From NCBI GenBank assembly GCA_029959905.1, contig JASCNZ010000007.1, forward strand, positions 32,001 to 96,000: DNA of 64,000 bases, in the 5' to 3' direction. How positions within the stretch are numbered: position 1 is the stretch's first letter; every line of letters begins with the position of its first letter. Positions 35,300 to 44,090 of the stretch are shown in pieces. A program made the position numbers and the translations under genes. This DNA is from Microbacteriaceae bacterium PS02344. GTDB taxonomy: Bacteria; Actinomycetota; Actinomycetes; Actinomycetales; Microbacteriaceae. The notes beneath the pieces are model-generated. The model was not told the origin of the DNA, made no database searches, and worked only from the letters and a program-made list of their open reading frames with translations.

Positions 35300-35812
35300 T
35301 CAGGGGCGCGGCGTGCGGGGCTGGCGCAGAGCGGGCTCGAGCTGACGGAACAGGCCGCGCGTCGCCGTCTCGATCATACCGAGCACCGAATCGAACATCT
35401 CGGGCCCGGCGTAGTACGGGTCGGGCACATCGAGGGTGGTCGCGGCGGCGTCGAAGCCGAGCAGCAGCGTGACCTTGCCCTCCTCGTCCTCGTCGCGCGC
35501 CCATTCCCGAAGGATGCGCTCGTGGGTGCGGTCGAGGGCGACGACGAGGTCGTTCTCGGCGAAGGATGCGGTGGTGAACTGCCGGGCGCGGTGCAGCGAG
35601 CCGTCGTACCCCCGGCGGGCGAGGGCATCGATGGTGCGATGGTCGGCCTGTTCTCCGAGATGCCAGTCGCCCGTGCCGGCGCTGCGCGAGACGATGCGGG
35701 AACCCAGGCCCTGGTGCTGGGCGAGATCGCGGAAGACGACCTCGGCCATCGGGGAACGGCAGATGTTCCCCGTGCACACGAAGATCACGCGAAAGGGATC
35801 CCGGGATGTCAC
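35300..35812 (-). CDS. Low-molecular-weight protein tyrosine phosphatase
   Basis: About 170 residues. The P-loop is CTGNICRS (Cys13 to Arg19 on this start), and the general-acid Asp lies in PDPYYAGPEMFDSV near the C-terminus. Cytosolic phosphatase acting on protein phosphotyrosine; in actinobacteria sometimes linked to capsule control. The start is uncertain: GTG at 35812 has GGGGAG right against it, and no ATG fits. First gene of an operon with purB. Confidence 0.88.
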   Translation of the reverse strand: MTSRDPFRVIFVCTGNICRSPMAEVVFRDLAQHQGLGSRIVSRSAGTGDWHLGEQADHRTIDALARRGYDGSLHRARQFTTASFAENDLVVALDRTHERILREWARDEDEEGKVTLLLGFDAAATTLDVPDPYYAGPEMFDSVLGMIETATRGLFRQLEPALRQPRTPRP

Positions 35813-35962
35813 CTCCCCATTGTGCCGGTCATGGGCGCCCGCGCACAGTTCGGACCTCGTGCGCGCCGCACCCGCCCTGCACCGAAATCGATCGTCGGGA
35901 TCCGCCCACAACCCGCGGCTCCGGGCTCGTCGCGACCCGCTCCCGGCACGGATGCTTGCCGC

Positions 35963-36235
35963 ATGACCTTCGCGATCACCTCTCTCGCCTCCGACACCTG
36001 GACCGCCGACGACGCCGCACGATGGGCGCAGGCGGGCGTCTACCTGCGCGGCGCGCTGCTCTGCACCGAAGCCGCGGCAGCCGTGCTGACACCGCTCCCC
36101 GCCGAGACGCAGTGGTCGTCGGAAGGCCTGCGCGCCCTGCACGAGGCGCTGCTCGACTTCCGCGAGCGAGCGGCGTCGGTCCTCTCGGCGCTGCGCCAGC
36201 GCGTGCACGAGTGCGAGACGGAGGTGCCGGCATGA
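35963..36235 (+). CDS. Small helical WXG100-like protein, partner of the next gene
   Basis: 90 residues, predicted all-helical with a central loop, the size of ESX/WXG100 proteins. A QWSSEGL segment sits where WXG proteins carry their W-x-G turn, but the Gly is displaced, so this is a resemblance only. The stop overlaps the downstream hydrolase start (ATGA), implying that the two products are made together and may bind each other. No signal peptide. An alternative is a simple chaperone for the hydrolase. Confidence 0.6.
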   Translation: MTFAITSLASDTWTADDAARWAQAGVYLRGALLCTEAAAAVLTPLPAETQWSSEGLRALHEALLDFRERAASVLSALRQRVHECETEVPA

Positions 36236-37590
36236 GCGACGCCGTCGATGTGCACTACGGGGGCGCGATCGCCGTCGACACCGAGGTGCTCCGCAACATC
36301 GGGACACGGATGCTGTCGGCCGCCGCATCGATGAGAGATGCCGAGGGCGGGGCGGTGGCGGCACACCTCGAACTGACTCTCTCCGCACCCGGACGAGAGT
36401 GGGTCGGGTACCCCGCACTCGCCGCCGACGCGACCGCGCTGCGCACGCTGGCCGGTGACATCGAAGCGGATGCATCAGCCGTGCTGCTCATGGCCGATGC
36501 GTACGAGGTCGTCGAGCTGCATGCGCAGGCCCGGGCCCTGGAAGCGAGCGATGCGGCCGCCGCGGCCGACCTGCGTGCACGGGCGGATGCGCTCGCCGCC
36601 TCGGATGCTCGGATACAGCCCCTCGTCGACCGGTTGCGCGTGGAGTGGGTCCTCGGCCGTTTCGAAGGACTCGACCGGCAGGTGGATGCGTCGGTGGGCG
36701 GGTGGGGGTCGGTGTTCGGCTCGATCGGCGGCGCTGCCGCGCTGGCGGGTGCCGCGGTCATCGCGTACGGGACGCGCCTGACCGGCGCCGCCGATCCCGT
36801 GCTCGTCACCCCGGTGCGCACGACGACCCCCGAGGGCGCGCCGACATCACTCCCCGATGCGCTCCGCCGGTTGCCCAGCGCGCCGGGAGCGCAGGTGAAG
36901 GTCGAGACCTACACGATGAGCGACGGCACCAATCGGCACGTCGCCTACATCAAGGGCACGCAGTCGGTCGCGGTCGGCGGGTCGAATCCGTGGGACATGA
37001 AGTCGAACTTCGAGCTCTACTCCGGGCGCACATCGGCCTCGTACCAGTCCACGCTCGATGCGCTGAAGCTCGCAGGGGCGAAGCCGGGGGAGAGGGTCGA
37101 CGTCGTCGGATACTCGCAGGGCGGCGGCATCGCGTCGTACCTCGCGATGGACGGCACATACGACGTCGGGGTGCAGATCACCGCGGGCAGCCCGCTCGAA
37201 CCCACGCTCGACGACTCGCAAACCCTCGTGCAGCTGCGTCACACCGACGACGTCGTGTCATCGCTGGCCGCCGGCGGCTCACCCGGCGGCACCGGATCTC
37301 CCGACAGCGTCACGGTGGAACGGGTCGCCGACCCCGTTCCCGGTCTGCACGACCTGCTTCTCGAGCCGCATCGCATCGAGAATTACATCGAGACCGCGGA
37401 GATGTTCGAGGCCTCGGGCGACCGGCGAGCACACGGCCTCGGCCCGCTCTGGTCCGACCTGTCCGAGGCCGAGTCGGTGACCTCGGTCGAGTACCACGCC
37501 GAGCGGATCATGCCCGAGCAGACCCTGGCGCCGGGGATCACCCCCGACGGCGGCGATGACCCGCGCGGACGGGGTCGCGATGTCTACTGA
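36232..37590 (+). CDS. WXG-like helical domain fused to an alpha/beta serine hydrolase
   Basis: 452 residues. Residues 1-155 are helical and Ala-rich, with W57-V-G59 in a turn (REWVGYPALAAD), resembling ESX-type substrates. A Gly/Ala hydrophobic stretch at about 160-180 precedes an alpha/beta hydrolase domain with the nucleophile elbow GYSQGG (Ser295), as in cutinases and PE-PPE hydrolases. Acidic candidates are Asp339-Asp340, and His380 is in EPHRIENYIET. No classical signal peptide, so if exported it would need a type VII-like route. The substrate (lipid or ester) is a guess. Coupled to the upstream 90-residue gene. Confidence 0.7.
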   Translation: MSDAVDVHYGGAIAVDTEVLRNIGTRMLSAAASMRDAEGGAVAAHLELTLSAPGREWVGYPALAADATALRTLAGDIEADASAVLLMADAYEVVELHAQARALEASDAAAAADLRARADALAASDARIQPLVDRLRVEWVLGRFEGLDRQVDASVGGWGSVFGSIGGAAALAGAAVIAYGTRLTGAADPVLVTPVRTTTPEGAPTSLPDALRRLPSAPGAQVKVETYTMSDGTNRHVAYIKGTQSVAVGGSNPWDMKSNFELYSGRTSASYQSTLDALKLAGAKPGERVDVVGYSQGGGIASYLAMDGTYDVGVQITAGSPLEPTLDDSQTLVQLRHTDDVVSSLAAGGSPGGTGSPDSVTVERVADPVPGLHDLLLEPHRIENYIETAEMFEASGDRRAHGLGPLWSDLSEAESVTSVEYHAERIMPEQTLAPGITPDGGDDPRGRGRDVY

Positions 37591-37618
37591 CGCGCGCGAT
37601 CGCGCGGGTGCGGGCGCG

Positions 37619-38023
37619 TCAGTCGCGACGCGGGCGCTTGCGCTGCGGGCGCAGGATGAAGCCGAACACGCCATTGATGAGCGAGATGAGCAGAGCCGCG
37701 ACGACGCCCCACCAGAAGTGCTCGACGCGCAGGCCCCACCCGAAGCCGCTCGTGATCGCAGCCGTCAGCCACAGCAGGAAGCCGTTGATGACGAAGCCGA
37801 TGAGACCGAGCGTGAGGATGTACAGCGGGAACGCGACGATCTTCACCACCGTGCCGATGATGGTGTTCACGAGCGCGAAGATCGCCGCGACGGCGAGCAG
37901 CGTGAGCACGAGCTGCAGGTCGCCTCCCGGCGGGAACGCGATGACGCTCACCTGCAGCACGGGGATCAGCGTGACGACCCACAGGGCGAACGCGTTGACG
38001 ACGACTCGGATGATGAAGCGCAT
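37619..38023 (-). CDS. Phage holin family 4-TM protein
   Basis: 134 residues with four membrane helices, ending in an RPQRKRPRRD basic tail. The VNTIIGTVVKIVAFPLYILTLGLIGFVINGFLLWL block is characteristic of the mycobacterial 4-TMS phage holin family (PF04020), mostly chromosomal proteins not linked to phage. GGAGGA lies upstream of the ATG. The name is inherited from the family; a lytic role is not implied. Confidence 0.88.
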   Translation of the reverse strand: MRFIIRVVVNAFALWVVTLIPVLQVSVIAFPPGGDLQLVLTLLAVAAIFALVNTIIGTVVKIVAFPLYILTLGLIGFVINGFLLWLTAAITSGFGWGLRVEHFWWGVVAALLISLINGVFGFILRPQRKRPRRD

Positions 38024-38101
38024 GATGCGCCCATCCTCCCATGTGCGCCCCCGCTTGTCAGGGTCACGACGTCGGTCGACAGGCGGGACGACGGCCGGCG
38101 C

Positions 38102-38120
38102 CCGAGGCGCGAAGCCTCGG
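38102..38120. terminator. Hairpin downstream of the doc gene
   Basis: CCGAGGC (38102-38108) pairs with GCCTCGG (38114-38120) around a GCGAA loop, 32 bp after the toxin stop codon on the minus strand. There is no clear T run, so its role as terminator is tentative. Confidence 0.4.
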
Positions 38121-38151
38121 TCGCTGAGGGCGTCGATCGTTCGCGGGCGGC

Positions 38152-38526
38152 CTAAGGCGTCAGGGGGACGCGATGCGCGCGGATGCGCTGCTCGGCCTCG
38201 TCGAGGTCGATAGAGCCCTCCGCGATCCCGATGACGAGAGCGAACGCATCGTCGGTCGAAAAGTCATGCTTCCACCCGTTGATCCAGAGGAAAGCGACCA
38301 TCGACGTCCATGCCGTTCTCTTGTTGCCGTCGAAGAGCGGGTGGTTCTTGCAGAGGGATTCCAACATCGCGGCGGCTTTGCGATCGATCGTGGGGTAGGC
38401 GTCCTCCCCGAACAATGACGCGGCAGGACGCGCGAGCGCCGACGAGAGGAGTCCGGCATCGCGGACATGGAAACCGAAGCGTTCGACGATCCTCAAGCCG
38501 TCTTCGAGCGTGAGGAATTCAGTCAT
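38152..38526 (-). CDS. doc: Doc/Fic-type toxin (death-on-curing family)
   Basis: 124 residues, the length of Doc toxins. HPLFDGNKR (62-70) is the Fic/Doc catalytic loop. Doc proteins phosphorylate EF-Tu, while other Fic proteins transfer AMP; the Lys in GNKR favours the Doc kinase subgroup. The ATG overlaps the antitoxin stop (ATGA), so it is translated after its partner. It is read from the antitoxin promoter. Confidence 0.9.
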   Translation of the reverse strand: MTEFLTLEDGLRIVERFGFHVRDAGLLSSALARPAASLFGEDAYPTIDRKAAAMLESLCKNHPLFDGNKRTAWTSMVAFLWINGWKHDFSTDDAFALVIGIAEGSIDLDEAEQRIRAHRVPLTP

Positions 38527-38729
38527 GCGTCTTCAAGCCGCTGAAGCAGGTCGCGGTCGTTGTCGAGAACGAAGTCGACCGCAGCATCGACCTGAGCCGC
38601 GCGAGAGGAGTCGCGCGCGAATCGAGACGCAGCCTCGATGATGACCGCGTGCTTGGAAACATGTCGTGAGCGCGCGATTTCCTCGAGCTGCTCGTCAAGC
38701 TCTTTGGGGAGTCGAACCGTCATAGCCAT
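38523..38729 (-). CDS. Ribbon-helix-helix antitoxin of the doc toxin
   Basis: 68 residues. The N-terminal MTVRLPKELDEQLEEIARSR is a CopG/MetJ-type RHH DNA-binding domain; the rest (VDFVLDNDRDLLQRLEDA) is the likely toxin-binding tail. It would neutralise Doc and, with it, repress the operon. TACCAT (38741-38736, minus strand) ends 6 nt before the ATG, predicting a leaderless mRNA, and a perfect palindrome covers the same bases. Confidence 0.88.
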   Translation of the reverse strand: MAMTVRLPKELDEQLEEIARSRHVSKHAVIIEAASRFARDSSRAAQVDAAVDFVLDNDRDLLQRLEDA

Positions 38730-38741
38730 ACCACAATGGTA
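38729..38741. promoter_or_regulatory. Palindromic operator at the toxin-antitoxin promoter
   Basis: TACCA-CAA-TGGTA is a perfect 5-bp inverted repeat that runs from the -10 hexamer to the start codon of the antitoxin gene. Binding of the RHH antitoxin here would block initiation. Confidence 0.65.
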
Positions 38742-38819
38742 CCAACCGCCCACGCCGCCCACCAGGGTCCGTGGCCCGACCCACCGCGCCGAGCATCCGA
38801 CGATCGTAGACTCGTGCTC

Positions 38820-39902
38820 GTGACCGACCACATCCTCCCGCGCATCCGCCCCGCCATCGCCGCACTCGCGCCGTACCGGCAGGGAAAGCAGGCGGGTCCA
38901 GACGCGTTCAAGCTGTCGAGCAACGAGAATCCGTTCGACCCGCTGCCGTCGGTGGTCGAGGCGATGCAGCGCATCACGCCGATCAACCGCTACCCCGATG
39001 CCACCGCGCTGCGCCTGCGCGAGCGTCTCGGCGCGCGCTACGGCGTCACCCCCGATCAGGTGCACGTGGCCGCCGGCAGCGTGTCGATCCTGCACCAGCT
39101 CGTCCTCGCCACGGCCTCCGTCGGCGATGAGGTCGTCTACGCCTGGCGGTCGTTCGAGGCGTACCCCAGCCTGCCGCTCGTCGCGGGGGCCACCGGGGTG
39201 CAGGTGCCGCTCGCCGAGGGGGCGCGCCACGACCTCGACGCCATGGCGGATGCCGTGACCGACCGCACCCGCGCCATCCTCGTCTGCACGCCGAACAACC
39301 CCACCGGGCCCATCGTCACGGGTGCCGAGTTCGCAGCGTTCGTCGCACGCGTCCCGGCTGACGTGCTCATCATCCTCGACGAGGCGTACGCCGAGTTCGT
39401 CACCGCCCCCGACGCCGTCGACGGCCTCGCCGAGCGCATCTTCGAGCAGCACCCGAACGTGGTCGTGCTCCGCACGTTCTCGAAGGCCTACGGGCTCGCC
39501 GGCCTCCGTGTCGGCTACGCCATCGGCCACGAGAAGGTGCTCGACGCAGCCCGCACCACCGGCATCCCGCTGTCGGTCACGTCTGCGGCCGAGAATGCGG
39601 CGATCGCCAGTCTCGACGCCGAGGCCGAGCTGCTCGAGCGCGTGGCCGAGATCGTCGAGCGCCGCACGCGTCTCGCCGACGGGCTTCGGGCCCAGGGGTG
39701 GGAGGTGCCCGACGCGCAGGGCAACTTCGTGTGGCTCCCCGCGGGTGCGCGCACCGAAGAGATCGCCGCCGCGTTCGTCGCCGGCGACATCGTCGTGCGG
39801 CCCTTCCCGGGCGACGGCATCCGCATATCCGTGGGCGAGCATGAGTCGGTGGACAAGGTCCTACAGGTCGCCGAATCCGTTGTGCGGACCCTCCAGCCCT
39901 AG
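38820..39902 (+). CDS. hisC: Class I/II aminotransferase, histidinol-phosphate type (HisC/Pat-like)
   Basis: 360 residues. KLSSNENPFDPLPSVVEAM is the HisC N-terminal motif, CTPNNPTGP and LDEAYAEF bind PLP, and the PLP Lys222 is in TFSKAYGLAGLRVGYA. It may serve in histidine synthesis or as a phenylalanine/aromatic aminotransferase (Pat), which the same motifs fit; no other his genes are near. TAGACT ends 7 nt before the GTG at 38820, supporting that start over the GTG at 38814. It lies 27 bp before the dehydrogenase operon, which has its own promoter. Confidence 0.88.
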   Translation: MTDHILPRIRPAIAALAPYRQGKQAGPDAFKLSSNENPFDPLPSVVEAMQRITPINRYPDATALRLRERLGARYGVTPDQVHVAAGSVSILHQLVLATASVGDEVVYAWRSFEAYPSLPLVAGATGVQVPLAEGARHDLDAMADAVTDRTRAILVCTPNNPTGPIVTGAEFAAFVARVPADVLIILDEAYAEFVTAPDAVDGLAERIFEQHPNVVVLRTFSKAYGLAGLRVGYAIGHEKVLDAARTTGIPLSVTSAAENAAIASLDAEAELLERVAEIVERRTRLADGLRAQGWEVPDAQGNFVWLPAGARTEEIAAAFVAGDIVVRPFPGDGIRISVGEHESVDKVLQVAESVVRTLQP

Positions 39903-39917
39903 GCGGTCATCCTCGGA

Positions 39918-39923
39918 TAGCGT
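39918..39923 (+). promoter_or_regulatory. -10 element of the 2-oxoacid dehydrogenase operon
   Basis: TAGCGT ends 6 nt before the GTG of the E1alpha gene, predicting that transcription starts on the start codon. No Shine-Dalgarno sequence is present. Confidence 0.6.
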
Positions 39924-39929
39924 GGAACG

Positions 39930-41057
39930 GTGAGCTCGCCAGAGAACGAAATCGTCCGCGTCCTGGAGGCGGACGGCCGATTCGCGCCCAGTCCCGCCGC
40001 CGAGCGATACCTGCCGCTGATCGAGGCGATCGGCGACGCAGAACTCGAGCAGTTCTATCGCGACATGGTCGGCATCCGCGCCATCGACACCCAGGCCACC
40101 AACCTGCAGCGGCAGGGGCAGCTGGCCCTGTGGCCGCCGAGTCGCGGGCAGGAGGCCGCGCAGGTCGGCTCGGCCCGTGCCGCCCGCGCGCAGGACACGA
40201 TCTTCCCGTCGTACCGCGAGCACGTCGTGACCCGCATCCGCGGCGTCGACCCGCTCGACATCATCAAGCTCATGCGCGGCGTCTCGCACGGCGGCTGGGA
40301 CCCCACCGACCCGAAGAACGGCAACACCCGCCTCTACACGCTCGTGCTCGGCTCGCAGACGCTGCACGCGGCGGGCTACGCCATGGGCCTCGCCTTCGAC
40401 GGGCGCTCCGGCTCGGGCGACGTCGAGCGCGACGAGGCCGTCATCGTCTACTACGGCGACGGGGCGTCGAGCCAGGGCGACGTGCACGAGGCCATGGTCT
40501 TCGCCGCCAGCTACCAGGCGCCGACGGTCTTCTTCCTGCAGAACAACCACTGGGCGATCTCGGTGCCGGTGACGACGCAGTCGCGCGTGCCGCTCGTGCA
40601 GCGCAGTGCCGGTTACGGCATCCCGAGCGTGCGGATCGACGGCAACGACGTGCTCGCCAGCTACGCCGTCTCGCGCACCGCTCTCGACGAGGCGCGCACC
40701 GGCCAGGGACCGCGCGCCATCGAGGCCGTCACCTACCGACTCGGCGCGCACACCACGAGCGATGACCCGACGAAGTACCGCGGCAGCGATGAGGAGCAGT
40801 CGTGGGCGCAGCGCGATCCGATCGCCCGCATGCGCGCCTATCTCGAGACCCGCGGTGCTGCAGCGTCGTTCTTCGACGAGGTCGACGCCGAGGCGGCGGA
40901 TGCGGCGGAAGACCTCCGCGCCCGCACGGTCGAACTCGGCCCGCCGCCCGTGAGCCGCATGTTCGATCACGTGTACAGCGAGCCGCACCCGTTGATCGCC
41001 GAGCAGCAGGAATGGCTCGCGCGCTACGAGGCGTCGTTCGAAGGAGGAGCGCAGTGA
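39930..41057 (+). CDS. 2-oxoacid dehydrogenase E1 component, alpha subunit
   Basis: 375 residues. VIVYYGDGASSQGDVHEAMVFAASYQAPTVFFLQNNHWAIS is the thiamine-diphosphate motif (GDG...NN) of E1alpha, and RYxxR-type and phosphorylation-loop features (YRLGAHTTSDDPTKYR) match branched-chain 2-oxoacid or actinobacterial pyruvate dehydrogenase E1alpha. It decarboxylates the 2-oxoacid and passes the acyl group to the E2 lipoyl arm. First gene of a three-gene operon; GTG start without ribosome-binding site. Whether the substrate is branched-chain 2-oxoacids or pyruvate is not settled; the nearby aminotransferase favours an amino-acid link. Confidence 0.93.
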   Translation: MSSPENEIVRVLEADGRFAPSPAAERYLPLIEAIGDAELEQFYRDMVGIRAIDTQATNLQRQGQLALWPPSRGQEAAQVGSARAARAQDTIFPSYREHVVTRIRGVDPLDIIKLMRGVSHGGWDPTDPKNGNTRLYTLVLGSQTLHAAGYAMGLAFDGRSGSGDVERDEAVIVYYGDGASSQGDVHEAMVFAASYQAPTVFFLQNNHWAISVPVTTQSRVPLVQRSAGYGIPSVRIDGNDVLASYAVSRTALDEARTGQGPRAIEAVTYRLGAHTTSDDPTKYRGSDEEQSWAQRDPIARMRAYLETRGAAASFFDEVDAEAADAAEDLRARTVELGPPPVSRMFDHVYSEPHPLIAEQQEWLARYEASFEGGAQ

Positions 41058-42034
41058 CCCTCGAGACGATGCCGTTCAGCAAGGCCCTGAACGCGGGCCT
41101 GCGCAAGGCGATGGAGGATGACCCGAAGGTCCTGCTCATGGGCGAGGACATCGGCAAGCTCGGCGGTGTGTTCCGGGTGACCGAGCACCTGCAGCGCGAC
41201 TTCGGCGAGAAGCGCGTGCTCGACACCCCGCTGGCCGAATCGGGCATCGTCGGCACCGCGATCGGCCTCGCGATGGCCGGCTTCCGTCCGGTGATCGAGA
41301 TCCAGTTCGACGGCTTCGTCTTCCCGGCGTTCGACCAGATCACCACCCAGCTCGCGAAGCTCACCAACCGGCACGAAGGATCGCTGAGCCTGCCGATCGT
41401 CATCCGCATCCCCTACGGCGGGCACATCGGCGCGGTCGAGCACCACCAGGAGAGCCCCGAGGCGTACTTCGCGCACACGCCCGGTCTGCGGGTCGTGTCG
41501 CCGTCGACCCCGAACGACGCCTACTGGATGATCCAGGAGGCCATCGCCTCGAACGACCCCGTGATCTTCATGGAGCCCAAGAGCCGCTACTGGCCCAAGG
41601 GCGAGGTCGAGCTCGACGCATCCGCCGCCCCGCTGCACGCCACCCGCGTCGTGCGCACCGGCACCGACGTCACCCTCGTCGGCCACGGCGCCATGGTGAC
41701 GACGCTGCTGCAGGCCGCCGCGCTCGCCGAGTCGGAGGGCACGAGCTGCGAGGTCGTCGACCTGCGCTCGCTGTCGCCGATCGACTACGAGCCGATCCTC
41801 GGGTCGGTGCGCAAGACCGGCCGCATGGTCTATGCGCAGGAGGCGCAGGGCTTCGCCAGCGTCGGCAGCGAGGTCGCCGCGACCGTCATGGAACGCGCGT
41901 TCTACGCGCTCGAGGCGCCGGTGCTGCGCGTCTCGGGCTTCGACACGCCGTTCCCGCCCGCCAAGCTCGAAGGCCAGTACCTGCCGGATGCCGACCGCAT
42001 CCTCGAGGCCGTCGACCGTTCCCTCGCCTACTGA
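41054..42034 (+). CDS. 2-oxoacid dehydrogenase E1 component, beta subunit
   Basis: 326 residues. MGEDIGKLGGVFRVTEHL and ESGIVGTAIGLAMAGFRPVIEIQF are the E1beta pyrimidine-domain motifs, and the C-terminal transketolase domain begins at TDVTLVGHGAMV. It pairs with E1alpha to form the heterotetramer that binds thiamine diphosphate. The GTG overlaps the E1alpha stop (GTGA) and has AAGGAGGA upstream. Confidence 0.95.
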   Translation: MTLETMPFSKALNAGLRKAMEDDPKVLLMGEDIGKLGGVFRVTEHLQRDFGEKRVLDTPLAESGIVGTAIGLAMAGFRPVIEIQFDGFVFPAFDQITTQLAKLTNRHEGSLSLPIVIRIPYGGHIGAVEHHQESPEAYFAHTPGLRVVSPSTPNDAYWMIQEAIASNDPVIFMEPKSRYWPKGEVELDASAAPLHATRVVRTGTDVTLVGHGAMVTTLLQAAALAESEGTSCEVVDLRSLSPIDYEPILGSVRKTGRMVYAQEAQGFASVGSEVAATVMERAFYALEAPVLRVSGFDTPFPPAKLEGQYLPDADRILEAVDRSLAY

Positions 42035-42055
42035 CACGTTCCGGAAGGATCGCAG

Positions 42056-43408
42056 ATGAGCACGCAGAACTTCACCCTCCCCGACGTCGGGGAGGGCCTG
42101 ACCGAAGCCGAGATCGTCACGTGGAAGGTCGCCCCGGGCGACACCGTCGCGATCAACGACGTCATCTGCGAGATCGAGACGGCCAAGTCGCTCGTCGAGC
42201 TGCCGTCGCCGCACGCCGGTACGGTCGCCGAGCTGCTCGTCGCCGAGGGCGCGACGGTCGAGGTCGGCACCCCGATCATCACGTTCGTGTCGGATGCCCG
42301 TGACGACGCCGGCCCCGGCAAGGTGGTCACCGCCGAGGCCCCCGCGCCCGAGGAGGGCGGAGGGTCGGTGCTGGTCGGCTACGGCAGCGGCGGCGGGGCG
42401 ACCTCGCGGCGCAAGCGCCCGGCCGAGCGTCCGGTGCGCTCGTCGGTGGGCGTCATCGCGAAGCCGCCGATCCGCAAGCTCGCCCGCGATCTCGGGGTCG
42501 ACCTGACGGCCGTCACCCCGTCAGGCGCCGACGGCGAGGTGACCCGTGACGACGTGATGAAGCAGGCGTCGCAGGCCAGCGTCTTCCGCAACATCGAGAC
42601 GCCCGAATGGGGCGCCGTGCGGGAGGAGACCGTGCCCGCGCCGCAGGTCGCGCCCGTCGGCCTCGCCCGCGGCGTCGCACCGGTGCAGGCATCCGCCTCC
42701 GACGACGACCGCACCGAGTCGATCCCGGTGAAGGGCGTGCGCAAGGCGACGTCGTCGGCGATGGTGCAGAGCGCCTACTCGGCCCCGCACGTCACCGTGT
42801 GGAAGGACGTCGACGCGACCCGCACGATGGAGCTCGTCAAGCGTCTCAAGGCCGCGCCCGAGTACGCCGACATCAAGGTGTCGCCGCTGCTCATCGTCGC
42901 GCGCGCCGTGATCTGGGCGGCGCGCCGCACCCCGATGATCAACGCCGCGTGGGTCGAGACCGAGAACGGCCCCGAGATCGCCGTGCGCCACTACGTCAAC
43001 CTCGGCATCGCGGCCGCCACGCCGCGCGGTCTGCTCGTGCCGAACATCAAGGACGCGCAGGACCTCGGCATGAGGGACCTCGCCCGCGCGCTCAACCGCC
43101 TGACGCTCACGGCCCGCGACGGCAAGACGACGCCGGCCGACCAGCAGGGCGGCACCTTCACGATCACCAACATCGGCGTGTTCGGGATGGATGCGGGCAC
43201 CCCGATCATCAACCCCGGCCAGGCCGGCATCCTCGCCATGGGCACGATCAGCCAGAAGCCGTGGGTCGTCGACGGCGAGGTGCGCCCCCGCTGGGTGACC
43301 ACGGTCGCCGGCTCGTTCGACCACCGCGTCGTCGACGGCGACGCGATGAGCCGCTTCATCGCCGACGTCGCCTCGGTGCTCGAGGAGCCCGCGCTGCTCG
43401 TCGACTGA
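42056..43408 (+). CDS. 2-oxoacid dehydrogenase E2 component, dihydrolipoamide acyltransferase
   Basis: 450 residues in three domains: one lipoyl domain (about 1-80; lipoylated Lys44 in ETAKS), a peripheral E1/E3-binding domain (about 137-175, [14 protein letters not shown]), and the catalytic core (about 225-450) ending in [10 protein letters not shown] with the active-site His. It moves the acyl group to CoA. An E3 gene is absent from the operon, so E3 is shared from elsewhere. GGAAGGAT precedes the ATG. Confidence 0.95.
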   Translation: MSTQNFTLPDVGEGLTEAEIVTWKVAPGDTVAINDVICEIETAKSLVELPSPHAGTVAELLVAEGATVEVGTPIITFVSDARDDAGPGKVVTAEAPAPEEGGGSVLVGYGSGGGATSRRKRPAERPVRSSVGVIAKPPIRKLARDLGVDLTAVTPSGADGEVTRDDVMKQASQASVFRNIETPEWGAVREETVPAPQVAPVGLARGVAPVQASASDDDRTESIPVKGVRKATSSAMVQSAYSAPHVTVWKDVDATRTMELVKRLKAAPEYADIKVSPLLIVARAVIWAARRTPMINAAWVETENGPEIAVRHYVNLGIAAATPRGLLVPNIKDAQDLGMRDLARALNRLTLTARDGKTTPADQQGGTFTITNIGVFGMDAGTPIINPGQAGILAMGTISQKPWVVDGEVRPRWVTTVAGSFDHRVVDGDAMSRFIADVASVLEEPALLVD

Positions 43409-43519
43409 TATGAGATGGTCGCGCTTGTGCCGATCCCGGTGATGCCATGGAGCAGGTGTGGCAACTCTCGGGGCGGGTCGTAACTGAGGCGACGTCGCCG
43501 GCTCCCGCAGCACGGGGCG

Positions 43520-44083
43520 TCAGCCGTTGATGCTGCTTCGCATGTCGTTCCAGGCCGACACCAGGACGTCTTCGAGCGCCAGATCGGCGGGCCCGTCCAG
43601 CCATCTCTCCATCGCGAGGTCGAAGCACGTCACGGCGAGAGCCGACAACGTGCGCGCCTCCTGAGCGTCGATGCCGCGGTGAACCAATGTCTCCTCGATG
43701 GCTCGGGCGAGGTGATGGCTGCGCAGGAGATCGCGCTCCTGCAGGGCGGGCTCCGCGTGAACGATGCGGCGGCGGCGCGCGATCGGTTCGCGCCAATCCT
43801 GCAGTCCGCGGCTCGCGGCAGCGAGGCCCGCGCGCACCGTGGCTGTCCCGCTGGTCTCCGGCGGGACCGATGCCATGAACTCTCCGACCGCGTGCGGGAA
43901 CTCGCGGTCGCGCAGGAACAGCACGTCGCGCTTGTCGGAGAAATGACGGAAGAACGTCCGTGTGGTGAGCCCCGCCGCCTCGGCGATCTGGGGAACGGTG
44001 GTTCCCGCGTATCCCTGGGCGGCGAACAGGGTCATCGCCGCAGCCTCCAGTCGCAGAGCGGCATCCGGTGACCATCGGGGCAT
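43520..44083 (-). CDS. TetR-family transcriptional regulator
   Basis: 187 residues. The helix-turn-helix spans about 10-60 (AAAMTLFAAQGYAGTTVPQIAEAAGLTTRTFFRHFSDK). The TetR_C part resembles the group regulating oxidoreductases. The gene is divergent from an MDR dehydrogenase with a long palindromic operator between them (44115-44147), so it very likely represses that gene and itself. The 111-bp gap to the E2 gene (43409-43519) shows nothing notable. Confidence 0.93.
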   Translation of the reverse strand: MPRWSPDAALRLEAAAMTLFAAQGYAGTTVPQIAEAAGLTTRTFFRHFSDKRDVLFLRDREFPHAVGEFMASVPPETSGTATVRAGLAAASRGLQDWREPIARRRRIVHAEPALQERDLLRSHHLARAIEETLVHRGIDAQEARTLSALAVTCFDLAMERWLDGPADLALEDVLVSAWNDMRSSING

Positions 44084-44090
44084 GCAGCCA

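Noticed and set aside
37619..38023. Prophage remnant suggested by the holin-family protein
   Set aside because: No other phage gene is near, and this 4-TM family is widespread on actinobacterial chromosomes.
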